In this document: positions 42,443 to 51,412 of the stretch, piece after piece | Position numbering within the stretch: the first letter of the stretch is position 1 | Layout of the letters: every line of letters starts with the position of its first letter | Assembly: GCA_045544615.1 (NCBI GenBank) | Contig: JAZPZI010000031.1 | Coordinates: 1-64,000, forward strand | Source of the DNA: CAKSFT01 sp045544615 | Lineage (GTDB): Bacteria; Bacillota; Clostridia; UBA1381 | DNA: 64,000 nt | Direction: 5' to 3' | Position numbers and translations under genes: made by a program | The notes under the pieces: generated by a model | What the model was told of the DNA's origin: nothing | Databases searched by the model: none | The model's input: only the letters and a program-made list of their open reading frames with translations

Positions 42443-42817
42443 ATGGCTGAAACCAAAAAACTGAAAATCAAACCCATTTTAAAGTCGATTATTATCTCTT
42501 TGGTTATCACATTTATATTTGTTCTGTTACTGACCGCACTCTGCTATTTCGGGAATGTGTCGGAAAAGCTGCTTGGATTTTTAATCTTTTTGGCATCTGC
42601 GGTGAGTGTGTTTTTGAGCTGTCTTTTTATGGCAAAGGGAATTGGCGAAAAAGGGCTCATCTATGGTGCATTATCGGGGTTTGGATATTTCGCGATTATC
42701 TTTGTCGCATCGGTATGCTCTTCGGGTTGCTTTACACCAAGCACACAAAGCATTACAATGCTCCTCGGCTCGGTGCTGTCGGGTGCGCTCGGCGGAGTTG
42801 TAGGCGTGAATAGATAA
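42443..42817 (+). CDS. TIGR04086 family membrane protein
   Basis: A 124-residue protein with four predicted membrane helices (about 12-34, 43-63, 70-92, 99-122), as in the TIGR04086 family, which often lies beside yajC in Clostridia. A short basic N-terminus (MAETKKLKIKPILKS) precedes the first helix. No function is known for the family. Confidence 0.8.
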   Translation: MAETKKLKIKPILKSIIISLVITFIFVLLLTALCYFGNVSEKLLGFLIFLASAVSVFLSCLFMAKGIGEKGLIYGALSGFGYFAIIFVASVCSSGCFTPSTQSITMLLGSVLSGALGGVVGVNR

Positions 42818-42848
42818 GGGAACGGATTCCGTTCCCTTATCTATTTTT
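42809..42848 (+). terminator. long palindromic terminator overlapping the stop codon
   Basis: AATAGATAAGGGAACGGA and its exact complement form an 18-bp stem, followed by TTTTTTA. The left arm begins inside the last codons and includes the TAA stop of the gene ending at 42817. Confidence 0.9.
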
Positions 42849-42899
42849 TATTATAGGAGATGGCATCCCTAACATCCCAAATTTATTTTTAATTGTATG

Positions 42900-42971
42900 A
42901 TATGCCACTTTTCACCGACGAAAAGTGGTGGAAAAGTCGCCAAGAGGGGCTGTTCCCCTCTTGGTAACACC
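42900..42971. repeat. two-hairpin repeat B, copy 2
   Basis: Matches 39953-40024 with one difference (GTGG for GCGG in the centre). The related AGATGGCATCCCTAACATCC segment lies 40 bases upstream at 42858. It sits between convergent genes. Confidence 0.88.
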
Positions 42972-42979
42972 TCGAAACA

Positions 42980-43005
42980 AAAAAGGAAGGGCATCCCCTT
43001 CCTTT
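42980..43005 (-). terminator. terminator of the tatD-radical SAM genes
   Basis: AAAAGGAAGGG and CCCTTCCTTT form a stem around CATC with A-rich sequence on the left (T-run on the minus strand). Confidence 0.8.
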
Positions 43006-43009
43006 CATT

Positions 43010-43618
43010 TTACTCCGAATATTCCCTCACCCTGTAGGTCACGCCGACATCCTCGGCAATCTTTCTGCACGCCTCGATTGCCTCCTCGCCGATAACATCA
43101 ACAACGCTCAGAATAACCGTCGGCACATACTCCTTTGCCGCACGTGCAAAGTCAAGCATATCATAAAATCCCTGTTCGCCATAGTCGCAAACACAGATTT
43201 CGTGATACTTCTCGGCTGTCTCGGCGTTCAGGCTTATCGAGATAACATCAACCAGACCCTTCATTTCGGGAGTAACGTCTCTTCCTGCAAATCTGTTTGC
43301 GTGGCCGTTTGTGTTAATTCTTATCTTGATATTACTGTTCTTTTCCTTGATAAATCTTGCCGCCTCTAAAACCGCATCAACCCTCAAAAGTGGCTCACCA
43401 TATCCGCAGAAAATTATCTCGGAAAACTTCTCAAACTCTGCCTCAATCAATGCCGCCTTTATCTCATCAATGCTCGGCTCGTGCTCAAGCCACAGGTCAA
43501 TATGGTCAACACCCGACGGTGTAAATCTTATGCAGAACTTGCACTTATTTGTGCATCTGTTGGTCAGGTTTACATAAAGACTCCCCTGATATTTATACGC
43601 TATATTCATTGCACTCAT
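43010..43618 (-). CDS. TatD-associated radical SAM protein
   Basis: A 202-residue radical SAM enzyme, short for its class. The 4Fe-4S motif CTNKCKFC (CxxxCxxC) is at about 22-29, followed by the SAM-binding region EIIFCGYGEPLLR and the later strand IRINTNGHANRF. It begins 3 bases after tatD, matching the small family defined by linkage to TatD. Its substrate is unknown. ATG 43618 has GAGGT at a good distance. Confidence 0.85.
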   Translation of the reverse strand: MSAMNIAYKYQGSLYVNLTNRCTNKCKFCIRFTPSGVDHIDLWLEHEPSIDEIKAALIEAEFEKFSEIIFCGYGEPLLRVDAVLEAARFIKEKNSNIKIRINTNGHANRFAGRDVTPEMKGLVDVISISLNAETAEKYHEICVCDYGEQGFYDMLDFARAAKEYVPTVILSVVDVIGEEAIEACRKIAEDVGVTYRVREYSE

Positions 43619-43621
43619 TTT

Positions 43622-44392
43622 TTATACCTCAATTCTAAATACATTCTTTGCATTCTCTGCCGTGATTTTTATAACATCCTCAACCGACATTTGCTTTACT
43701 TCGGCAAGCTTTTCGGCTACATATTTCAGGTATGTCGAATCGTTTCGCTTGCCCCTGTGCGGTTCAGGCGTCAGGTACGGGCAGTCGGTTTCTATTACTA
43801 TCCGCTCAATCGGCACGCTCTTTGCGACCTCAATCGGCTTTTGTGCCTTTTTGAAGGTCAGCGACCCACCAAATGCGATATACAGGTTCATCCCGAGCAC
43901 TTCCTTTGCCATCTCGGCACTCCCTGTATAGCAATGGAATACTCCGCCTATCTTTTTCACATCGTGCTTTCTCAAAATATCCATCGTGTCGGCGTGTGCG
44001 TCACGGTCATGTATGATAATCGGCAAATCAAGCTGTACCGCCAGATCCACCTGCTGTGAAAACCAGAATCTCTGTGTATCCCTCGGCGATGAGTCATAAT
44101 AATAGTCAAGCCCGATTTCGCCTATTGCTTTGATTTTCGGGTGTTTCGAGAACTCCGCAATCTTTGTAAGACTATCGTCATCCATCGTATCGGCCTCGTG
44201 CGGATGCACGCCTGCCGCACCAAATACATACGGATACTTTTCAATTATTGCTTTTATATCGTCAAACTCATCCAATCCCGAGCAGGCGTTCATAATGTAT
44301 GAAACACCCTTATCCGGCATCGAGCTCAATATCTCGTCACGGTCTTCGGAAAATCGCCCGTCGTTATAGTGAGCATGTGAATCAAAAATCAT
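43622..44392 (-). CDS. tatD: TatD family metal-dependent hydrolase/nuclease
   Basis: A 256-residue amidohydrolase-fold DNase. Metal ligands are visible: IFDSHAHYNDGRF at the start, AIGEIGLDYYYD (Glu), LPIIIHDRDAHADT (His), GGVFHCYTGSAEM (His) and ETDCPYLTPEPHRGKRND (Asp). It is directly followed by its radical SAM partner. Confidence 0.95.
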   Translation of the reverse strand: MIFDSHAHYNDGRFSEDRDEILSSMPDKGVSYIMNACSGLDEFDDIKAIIEKYPYVFGAAGVHPHEADTMDDDSLTKIAEFSKHPKIKAIGEIGLDYYYDSSPRDTQRFWFSQQVDLAVQLDLPIIIHDRDAHADTMDILRKHDVKKIGGVFHCYTGSAEMAKEVLGMNLYIAFGGSLTFKKAQKPIEVAKSVPIERIVIETDCPYLTPEPHRGKRNDSTYLKYVAEKLAEVKQMSVEDVIKITAENAKNVFRIEV

Positions 44393-44423
44393 GTTATCTC
44401 TCCCCTTTAGCCGATTTTACCTA

Positions 44424-44972
44424 TTATCTGCAGTGAAAAATCCCTTCTTCGGTCACCAGCATATCCATCGGCACATCGTGCGTATCGACTGCAATTTCAT
44501 CAACAACCAATTCAGAAAAACAAAGCCCTATCTTTTTTGCAAGGCTTTTGCTTAAAAACCTGTCATAGTAGCCTTTTCCGAACCCCATTCTGCCTCCCGA
44601 CATATCAAAGCCGAGTCCGGGCACGATTGCGATATCCACCAAAACATCTGCAACAGGCTCGGCGACCGGCACAGATATTCCAAGCTCGCCTTTTTTGAAT
44701 TTTGTGTTTTTATCTATCGGCACAAGCCGCATTTCATCCCCGTCGGTTACAGGTACAAAAACCCGTTTCCCCTCGTCAAGGCTCCGTTTTATAATCTCGG
44801 CAGTCCCGACCTCTTTTGCAAGCGATACATAGATAAACACGCTCTCTGCTCTTTTAAACTCGTCACTCTCAAAAAGGTTTCGGGCAATTATCCGGCTCTT
44901 TTCGGCTACCACATCGGCATCCATATTCTTTCTGATTGCCTTTAGCAGTTCTCTCTGTTCAATCTTTTTCAA
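44424..44972 (-). CDS. 5-formyltetrahydrofolate cyclo-ligase
   Basis: Converts 5-formyl-THF to 5,10-methenyl-THF with ATP. The 182-residue protein has IFIYVSLAKEVGT, the phosphate-binding VDIAIVPGLGFDMSGGRMGFGKGYYDRFL and the late VDEIAVDTHDVPMDMLVTEEG. Its start overlaps the last 4 bases of the DJ-1 family gene, so the two are coupled. Confidence 0.93.
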   Translation of the reverse strand: MKKIEQRELLKAIRKNMDADVVAEKSRIIARNLFESDEFKRAESVFIYVSLAKEVGTAEIIKRSLDEGKRVFVPVTDGDEMRLVPIDKNTKFKKGELGISVPVAEPVADVLVDIAIVPGLGFDMSGGRMGFGKGYYDRFLSKSLAKKIGLCFSELVVDEIAVDTHDVPMDMLVTEEGIFHCR

Positions 44973-45505
44973 TACTGCATACTCTCCCTGAGTTTATCTG
45001 CCATCTCTTTGCCTGCAAGTGTTTCGGTTAACATAAAACCGAACTCTGCCGATGCACCTGCACCCTTTGCAGTTATGATTTTTCCGTCACGGACTGACTT
45101 ATCAGGCAAAACCTCGGCACCAAGCAAAAACTGTTCAAATCCGGGGAATGCAGTTGCTTTCTTGCCCGAGAGTATACCCTTTTTACCGAGTATCGACGGC
45201 GATGCACAGATTGCCGCAAGCAAGATGTTGTTTTCCACTGCATAGTCTATTAACTTGTGTACCTTTACGCTATCGTCAAGGTTGGTGTGTCCCGGTCCGC
45301 CCGGCAAGATAAGTGCCTCCATGTCAGCGGTATCCACATCGTCTATCACAATATCGGCAGTAACCGGAATATCGTGCGAGCCAACAACTGTGAGCGAATC
45401 AGCAACTGCCGCAGTCTTTACCGAAAGGCCTGCACGGCGCATAATATCAATCGGAGTTATCGCCTCCACTTCCTCAAAACCGTTTGTCAACAAAACATAA
45501 ATCAT
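44969..45505 (-). CDS. DJ-1/PfpI family protein
   Basis: A 178-residue flavodoxin-like protein of the DJ-1/ThiJ group. FEEVEAITPIDIMRRAG contains the family glutamate; LILPGGPGHTNL and the nucleophile-elbow cysteine in LAAICASPSILGKKG are present. Related proteins are proposed to be deglycases or oxidative stress proteins; the function here is unknown. It overlaps the folate cyclo-ligase gene and follows tyrA after 12 bases. Confidence 0.92.
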   Translation of the reverse strand: MIYVLLTNGFEEVEAITPIDIMRRAGLSVKTAAVADSLTVVGSHDIPVTADIVIDDVDTADMEALILPGGPGHTNLDDSVKVHKLIDYAVENNILLAAICASPSILGKKGILSGKKATAFPGFEQFLLGAEVLPDKSVRDGKIITAKGAGASAEFGFMLTETLAGKEMADKLRESMQY

Positions 45506-45517
45506 AACAGTTCCTCC

Positions 45518-46357
45518 TTATTCCATGAGCCACTTGAGTTTCTGGCTCTTTGCATATCTCATAATGTCTCTTAACTCTTCCTCGTCGTTCTCCTCGATTG
45601 CCGAGCGCATCTTCTGCAGACTGTCCTGCATTTCCTTTATTCGCTCTACAAGCTCAACCTTGTTTTCCAAAAAGAGCTCGCTCCACATTATCTCATTGAT
45701 ATTCGCAACTCGGGTACAGTCCCTCAAACTGCCCGCACTGAAGAATGCCGAGCGTTCCAAAACCGGATTATCACAAAGTGCAACCGCCACAACGTGCATC
45801 AACTGGCTTGTGTAGGCAATCATAGCGTCATGCTCTTTTGGCGTGGTTGTTACCACATGGGCACAGCCAATATATTCCGCCATCTCACGCACAAGCGCAA
45901 TACTCTCGGGCGAATTATCGTCTGTCGGTGTTACCAGAAACGATGCACGCTCAAAGAGCGTGTCGGTCGAGCTCTGATAGCCTCCCACCTCACGGCCTGC
46001 CATCGGGTGTGCACCGACATAATCAACATAATCGGGCAAAATCTTCGAAAGCTCGTCGACCATAAAAGTCTTTACGCCCGAAACGTCGGTGATTACTGCA
46101 CCCTTTTTAAGATACTTGGCATTTTTTCGCATAAACTCTATATTAGCCTTTGGGTAAAGACAGAGAATTACAAAATCGGCAGCCGATACCGCATCAGCAC
46201 TTTCTTCGTATCCTGCATCTATAACGCCGTCACCAAGTGCAAGCTCCAATGTCCGCTTGTCCTTATCAATCCCGATAATTTCGGTATCATGAAACCCTCT
46301 TAAGCGTCTTGCAACAGAACCGCCGATAAGTCCCAAACCCACAACCAATGTCTTCAC
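45518..46357 (-). CDS. tyrA: prephenate dehydrogenase
   Basis: NAD-dependent enzyme of tyrosine synthesis, about 279 residues. GTG 46357 is listed because GGAG lies 9 bases upstream; two ATG codons slightly upstream (46363, 46366) are alternatives. The dinucleotide motif VVGLGLIGGSVA is at the N-terminus, and VDYVGAHPMAGREVGGYQS and TPTDDNSPESI follow. There is no ACT or chorismate mutase domain, and no other aromatic-pathway gene is adjacent. Confidence 0.92.
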   Translation of the reverse strand: MKTLVVGLGLIGGSVARRLRGFHDTEIIGIDKDKRTLELALGDGVIDAGYEESADAVSAADFVILCLYPKANIEFMRKNAKYLKKGAVITDVSGVKTFMVDELSKILPDYVDYVGAHPMAGREVGGYQSSTDTLFERASFLVTPTDDNSPESIALVREMAEYIGCAHVVTTTPKEHDAMIAYTSQLMHVVAVALCDNPVLERSAFFSAGSLRDCTRVANINEIMWSELFLENKVELVERIKEMQDSLQKMRSAIEENDEEELRDIMRYAKSQKLKWLME

Positions 46358-46447
46358 TGTCATCATCTCCAAAATTTATTCCGATTTTTATTGTACCATA
46401 AGTTTTGGGAAAATACAATATTTTTCAGGGAGAATTCCAGCAAAAAA

Positions 46448-46484
46448 AGGTTGCCAAAAGTCAACAGACTTTTTTGACAACCCT
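46448..46484 (-). terminator. terminator behind the stalk-protein gene
   Basis: On the minus strand, GGTTGTCAAAAAAGTC and GACTTTTGGCAACC pair around TGTT, followed by seven T. It lies just beyond repeat A copy 3. Confidence 0.85.
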
Positions 46485-46495
46485 TGCTTTTTTGT

Positions 46496-46546
46496 ATAAC
46501 AAGAAAAGTTTAACTTTCCCTGCGGTCCAGAGGTTTTAACATCCCT
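46496..46546 (-). repeat. stop-codon-associated repeat A, copy 3
   Basis: AACAAGAAAAGTTTAACTTT, then GCGGTCCAGAG and TTTTAACATCCC, a diverged version of the copies at 1-52 and 27304-27353. It begins within 2 bases of the stop codon of the gene at 46548. Confidence 0.65.
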
Positions 46547-46547
46547 T

Positions 46548-47393
46548 TTATTCTGCCTTGTTCGATTCTACTATAACCTGCTGGTTCTCTGCATCCCAGT
46601 CAACAAATACACCGAGTGCGTCGCCCATTGCACGAAGTGGAAGGTATGTTCTGCCCTCAACTACAAGTGCAGAAGTGTCCGAGACGAACTCCTTGCCGTC
46701 TACCATTACCTTAAATCCCGGCAGATGTGCCTGGAATTCCTTCTGCGGAAGTGTTTCTCCTCTATCGAGCTTTGCCCATTCATCAGGGGTATATGTTTTT
46801 TCAAAAACACTTACTACAAAAACATTACCCATCACTAAAAGTTGTATCATTCTTCCGGTCTCTGCATTTAACAAAAGCATATTTTCATATTCATCTGTAT
46901 TGCCACTGTAGAATTGTTCAAATTTCGTATTTTTCAAAATGGCAAAATAGTTTGAAAGCCGGTCTTGTGCATCTATATCATTCAACAAATATCCGTAATT
47001 TGAAAGATATCCAAAATCTATAAGCTCTGATTCTTCCGCAAGACACTCTGTTCCTGTAACCTTGCCAAAATCAGGTACATCACTGAAACTATCATAGCCA
47101 TTTTCCAAAACAGGTGCTTTTGGTTCAACCTCTTTTTTAGTGTCAACAATAACCTGCTTTGCAGCTCCGTCCCACTCAACATATACACCCAAAGCATCGC
47201 CGAGTGCACGAAGCGGAAGGTATGTTCTGCCACCGCTTACCAGTACAGGCGGGTCGCAGTAAAATCTCACACCGTCAACAAGCACGTTATATTTTGGCTC
47301 TACAGCACGAAAGGTCTGGGCTATCGCAACAGTGCCCAAAGTCAAAGCCGTTGCCGCAAAAAGGCAAAGTGCTCTTTTAAAAATGTTTTTCAT
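46548..47393 (-). CDS. stalk-domain surface protein with split stalk repeats
   Basis: A 281-residue secreted protein from MKNIFKRALC (47393, preceded by GGAGGTAATAACA). A signal peptide is present (about 1-26). One stalk repeat follows it (GGRTYLPLRALGDALGVYVE, WDGAAKQVIVD) and the second lies at the C-terminus (EGRTYLPLRAMGDALGVFVD, WDAENQQVIVE), with about 130 residues of unrecognised sequence between them. Placing the two repeats at opposite ends differs from the tandem arrangement at 20844. Confidence 0.85.
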   Translation of the reverse strand: MKNIFKRALCLFAATALTLGTVAIAQTFRAVEPKYNVLVDGVRFYCDPPVLVSGGRTYLPLRALGDALGVYVEWDGAAKQVIVDTKKEVEPKAPVLENGYDSFSDVPDFGKVTGTECLAEESELIDFGYLSNYGYLLNDIDAQDRLSNYFAILKNTKFEQFYSGNTDEYENMLLLNAETGRMIQLLVMGNVFVVSVFEKTYTPDEWAKLDRGETLPQKEFQAHLPGFKVMVDGKEFVSDTSALVVEGRTYLPLRAMGDALGVFVDWDAENQQVIVESNKAE

Positions 47394-47660
47394 TGTTATT
47401 ACCTCCAATATTATACCTTATATCGTTTGCAAAAACTCATACAAAAATGACAGCGAAAACCCCGCAGTCATTTTTGCTTAAATATTTACTTTTCCGATGT
47501 TTTCTACGACACCACATATCCCTTTATATCAATGTTTTTCAAAACACCAACTTTTACATAAGTGTTCATAGGTCCATATATTATATGCACAAAATGGTGT
47601 AGTGGTGCATCAAATAAGCTGAATATATTAGATCTACCCTTTGTGTTTATTCAGTATCAA

Positions 47661-48404
47661 CTACCAACTTTTTAAGTTATTACTTGCATTTTCCTTTGCA
47701 TATAAAGAAGAATGAATCAAGGTATATCCCATGGTTTCCTTGGTCTTTACCTGGTGTCCGGCATCTCCTGTAACGGTTCTTGCTTCATATCCGGAAGTTG
47801 TTTTATCTATTTGAATATAATCGGATGTTCCACCTTCCCACCGTTCGTGTTCTATGTACATTCTAATTATGATATATGAATCATAGTTTTTCAATACATT
47901 TTTGGCAATCCATCGGCATACCACATCAGCATAAATTGCTGGAATTTCACTATAACCCAGCGTACTAAATTTTAGCTTTTTTTGAGTATTGTTATCCATG
48001 AATTCTATACAATCGCTATATACCCAAAATCTCATGGATGTAGAAGGCAGATACTTTTTTAAGTTCTTACCTAATTCACCCTGTAATACATTATTAATTC
48101 TATCTGTCCATGTGTTTCTCTTTGCGATTCCTACAAATGTGTTTACAGAAAGAGATAATAATGTTATAGCTATACCAATTTTGGCTATCAGTAATGAAAA
48201 ATGTTTCATACTGACAAAAATACCTTTAGATAAATCAATAAAGACTAAAATAAACAAAATAATAGAAATAATAAGAAAAATATATCCCCATTTAATTTCT
48301 TTTTTTCCTTCTGATGCATCTTGTGGACTATAAAAAGAAATTATCAAAGTTAGTATTATTGGAAATCCAATGACAAGGAAAGCTAACCAGAAAATAAAAC
48401 CCAT
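47661..48404 (-). CDS. membrane protein of unknown function
   Basis: A 247-residue protein with three hydrophobic helices in the first 90 residues (about 2-24, 38-58, 67-88) and a soluble C-terminal part with YSDCIEFMDNNTQKKLKFST. I recognise no family. The sequence is markedly A+T-rich compared with lysS and the other neighbours, and it is flanked by gene-poor A+T-rich DNA on both sides (47409-47660 and 48405-48491), which hints at acquisition. Confidence 0.65.
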   Translation of the reverse strand: MGFIFWLAFLVIGFPIILTLIISFYSPQDASEGKKEIKWGYIFLIISIILFILVFIDLSKGIFVSMKHFSLLIAKIGIAITLLSLSVNTFVGIAKRNTWTDRINNVLQGELGKNLKKYLPSTSMRFWVYSDCIEFMDNNTQKKLKFSTLGYSEIPAIYADVVCRWIAKNVLKNYDSYIIIRMYIEHERWEGGTSDYIQIDKTTSGYEARTVTGDAGHQVKTKETMGYTLIHSSLYAKENASNNLKSW

Positions 48405-48491
48405 TCTATAACATCTCCATTAGTTTCTTATTTTGCACACACTGGTGCAGTATTTTGTGTAGTTAAACCCCTAAAAGCCTTGTTATTTCCA

Positions 48492-49970
48492 TTACTTATC
48501 CAACGTCTTCATGGTCGGGAACAACAATACATCACGGATTGCAGCTGAGTCGGTAAGGAGCATACACATACGGTCGATACCGAATCCGATACCGCCCGTT
48601 GGAGGCATACCGATTTCGAGTGCGTTCATGAAGTCCTCGTCAGTTGTGTTGGCTTCTTCATCGCCCTGTGCCAAAAGCTCTTCCTGGGCCTTGAATCTTT
48701 CTCTCTGGTCGATAGGGTCATTGAGCTCTGAGTATGCATTTGCCATTTCCCAACCGTTCATAAAGAACTCGAAACGCTCAACATATTCAGGGTTTTCAGG
48801 CTTTTTCTTTGTAAGTGGTGAAATCTCAACCGGATGGTCCATAACAAATGTCGGCTGAACAAGGTGTTCTTCAACATAATCCTCGAAGAAGAGGTTTAAG
48901 ATATCGCCCTTTTTGTGGCGTTCTTCATACTGAACATGATGCTCTTTTGCAACTGCCCTTGCCTCCTCCAATGTCTTGATTTCATTGAAGTCAACACCTG
49001 CATACTTCTTTACAGCATCAACCATGGTAATTCTCTCAAAAGGCTTTCCTAAATCCATTTCGATACCGTTATAGCAAATCTTTGTAGTACCTAAAACTTC
49101 ATTTGCAACATGACGATAGAGCTTTTCTGTCAGATCCATCATGCCGTGATAGTCGGTATATGCCTGATAGAGCTCCATCAATGTAAATTCAGGGTTATGA
49201 CGGGTATCTAAGCCTTCGTTTCTGAAAACTCTGCCGATTTCATAAACTCTCTCAAGTCCGCCTACAATAAGACGCTTTAAGTAGAGCTCGAGCGAAATAC
49301 GGAGCTTGAAGTCCTCGTCGAGTGCGTTAAAGTGAGTCTCAAACGGTCTTGCTGCTGCACCGCCTGCATTTGATACGAGCATTGGAGTTTCAACTTCCAA
49401 AAATCCCTCGCCTGCCAGGTAGCTTCTGATTGCAGCGATTATCTTTGAACGCTTTATAAATGTATCCTTAACATCGTCATTCATGATAAGGTCGGTATAA
49501 CGCTGACGGTATCTCAAGTCTGTGTCGGTCATGCCGTGGAACTTTTCAGGCAACGGCTGGAGTGACTTTGACAAAAGTGTAAGCTTATCAACCCTTACCG
49601 AGATTTCGCCTGTCTGGGTTGTGAAAACTTCACCCTCAGCACCTACGATATCGCCTATATCATACTTTTTAAATATTGCATACTCGTCCTCGCCAAGAAC
49701 ATCCTTCTTCACAAAAAGCTGGATTTTTCCTGTAATGTCCGCCATATGACAGAATCCTACCTTACCCATACCACGCTTTGACATAAGACGGCCTGCAACA
49801 CGAACTGTCTTTCCCTCAAATTCGGCATAGTTTGCCTTGATTTCCTCTGCCTTGGCTGTTACATCATATTTTGTGATAATAAACGGATCTCTGCCGTTTT
49901 CCTGTAACTCTTTGAGCTTGTCACGTCTTACCTGCAAAAGCTCTGAAATCTGCTTTTCATTGTTTTCCAT
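48492..49970 (-). CDS. lysS: lysine--tRNA ligase (class II)
   Basis: Class IIb synthetase, 492 residues. N-terminal OB-fold (VRVAGRLMSKRGMGKVGFCH), motif 2 (VYEIGRVFRNEGLDTRHNPE) and motif 3 (PPTGGIGFGIDRMCMLLTDS) are intact. It is co-oriented with a lipoprotein gene 32 bases downstream of it in reading order reversed, i.e. the lipoprotein gene lies upstream at 50003. No T-box is visible. Confidence 0.97.
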   Translation of the reverse strand: MENNEKQISELLQVRRDKLKELQENGRDPFIITKYDVTAKAEEIKANYAEFEGKTVRVAGRLMSKRGMGKVGFCHMADITGKIQLFVKKDVLGEDEYAIFKKYDIGDIVGAEGEVFTTQTGEISVRVDKLTLLSKSLQPLPEKFHGMTDTDLRYRQRYTDLIMNDDVKDTFIKRSKIIAAIRSYLAGEGFLEVETPMLVSNAGGAAARPFETHFNALDEDFKLRISLELYLKRLIVGGLERVYEIGRVFRNEGLDTRHNPEFTLMELYQAYTDYHGMMDLTEKLYRHVANEVLGTTKICYNGIEMDLGKPFERITMVDAVKKYAGVDFNEIKTLEEARAVAKEHHVQYEERHKKGDILNLFFEDYVEEHLVQPTFVMDHPVEISPLTKKKPENPEYVERFEFFMNGWEMANAYSELNDPIDQRERFKAQEELLAQGDEEANTTDEDFMNALEIGMPPTGGIGFGIDRMCMLLTDSAAIRDVLLFPTMKTLDK

Positions 49971-50002
49971 CTGAATTCTTTCCTTCCGTTTTATCTTTTA
50001 AA

Positions 50003-50632
50003 TCAGTTGATTTTTGTAAACTTTACTCCGATGCAAAGCCCGTCTTTTTGAGCCATAACCGCTCTGATTTCGGTTGTGTCGGTTGTCCAGACAGTTCTGA
50101 AGAGGATGTTGCCCTCACCGAGAAGCTGTGCCTGCTCTGCCTTATCATTGGTATCCATACCCGGTGCAAACTGGATTGTTTCCTCTGTCGGCTTTCCAAA
50201 ACGCTTTGTATAGATAGCTCTTAAACTTTCATAGTCTGTTATATACTGCATCTTATCCTCATATTCCGAGTCAGGCATAATAAAGTATGTCGCACCCGAG
50301 AGTGCACCGTCTGTGAATACATACTCGGCATCCGATGCAAAACCTTCGATACGTACTCTCTCATAACGGATTGTGTTCGCATCAAGCTTTTTGTAGCCTG
50401 CGCCCTGAACATTTGTAACGTCCTCAAGCGCCATTCCCCACTGGTAGTTGCCGAAATCACATTCCTCCTCGGGAAGGATTTCCTTTACCTGCTTTTCTTC
50501 GCCTGTATCAAAGGTTGTTTCCTCATAGCCTCTGTCGCCGATTTTTTCTTTTTCTTCTGTCTGTTCCGGGTTTGTTCCGCCACAAGCAGAAAGCATCAAA
50601 ACAGCAAGTGCTGCTATCAATATTTTTTTCAT
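50003..50632 (-). CDS. lipoprotein of unknown function
   Basis: A 209-residue lipoprotein from MKKILIAALA (50632), preceded by AGGTG. The lipobox is LSAC (Cys at about 17). A glutamate-rich linker follows, then a domain with YQWGMALEDV and SGATYFIMPD that resembles repeats in other clostridial lipoproteins but that I cannot name. It lies 32 bases upstream of lysS on the same strand. Confidence 0.7.
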   Translation of the reverse strand: MKKILIAALAVLMLSACGGTNPEQTEEKEKIGDRGYEETTFDTGEEKQVKEILPEEECDFGNYQWGMALEDVTNVQGAGYKKLDANTIRYERVRIEGFASDAEYVFTDGALSGATYFIMPDSEYEDKMQYITDYESLRAIYTKRFGKPTEETIQFAPGMDTNDKAEQAQLLGEGNILFRTVWTTDTTEIRAVMAQKDGLCIGVKFTKIN

Positions 50633-50710
50633 ATTAACACCTCTTATTATATGTAATTTTAAACACATTATATTATACTAAAAATCGCCGTGAAAATCAA
50701 GTAAAATATT

Positions 50711-51412
50711 TCATTCTCTGCACATTCCCGAATATGCCACCTCTGCCGCTTCAATATCCATATTGCAATGGAGTCTGTAAACCGGAATATTCATAATAAC
50801 CTTATCAAGCACATCGAGCAACTTCATCATCGCTCCGCCCTCCTCAGGTCTGATTGTCTGACCCATAAGCTCAGCCAGAGCATCTATCTTTGAAATCTGC
50901 TCTATTTTATTTTCTTCGCCTCTGTTTAGGATGCAGATTCCCTCAATCGGTGCTGAGGTGTTTTGGTTTATCCCCTCTTTTCCACACCACGGTGTGCCGA
51001 ACACCTTCAAAACCCCGTCAATCTCACGGATGAGCGGTTTGTCGCCGTTTATAATAACCGCCCTGTCCCCGAACTTTTTGAGCCAGAGATTTATGTGTGT
51101 GGTCTTGCCCGTTCCGCTCTTTGCCGAGAAAAGATATGCCTTACCGTCAACAGCGATTGCCGCCGAATGGATGAGCATAGCGTCAAACCTCACCATTTCA
51201 CGGCAGATTTCACGGTAGATGCAGATATTCTCAAGATAATCCACCTCGGCGGTCGGGTAGAGCTCCTGCTCTTTTTTGACCGCATCAGCTTTGAGTTTTA
51301 TGGTAATGTCTGCAACACTGTCACCGTCTACGGCATAGTCCCTGCACATATTCTGCGTGAACTCTCCTGCATCACCGACATCAATTATAAGTTCTGCAAG
51401 CTTTATTTTCAT
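50711..51412 (-). CDS. HPr kinase-like (HprK-related) protein, second copy
   Basis: A 233-residue P-loop protein, the same length as its paralogue at 10160. Shared motifs are IHSAA at 81-85, Walker A SAKSGTGKTTH at about 96-106, NGDKPL, GTPWCGKEG, a conserved QNT, and PVYRLHCN near the end. Its ATG overlaps the stop of a 30-residue membrane microprotein gene (ATGA), so the two are translationally coupled. No peptidase or TraX homologue is next to this copy. Substrate unknown; a peptide or the microprotein are possibilities. Confidence 0.75.
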   Translation of the reverse strand: MKIKLAELIIDVGDAGEFTQNMCRDYAVDGDSVADITIKLKADAVKKEQELYPTAEVDYLENICIYREICREMVRFDAMLIHSAAIAVDGKAYLFSAKSGTGKTTHINLWLKKFGDRAVIINGDKPLIREIDGVLKVFGTPWCGKEGINQNTSAPIEGICILNRGEENKIEQISKIDALAELMGQTIRPEEGGAMMKLLDVLDKVIMNIPVYRLHCNMDIEAAEVAYSGMCRE

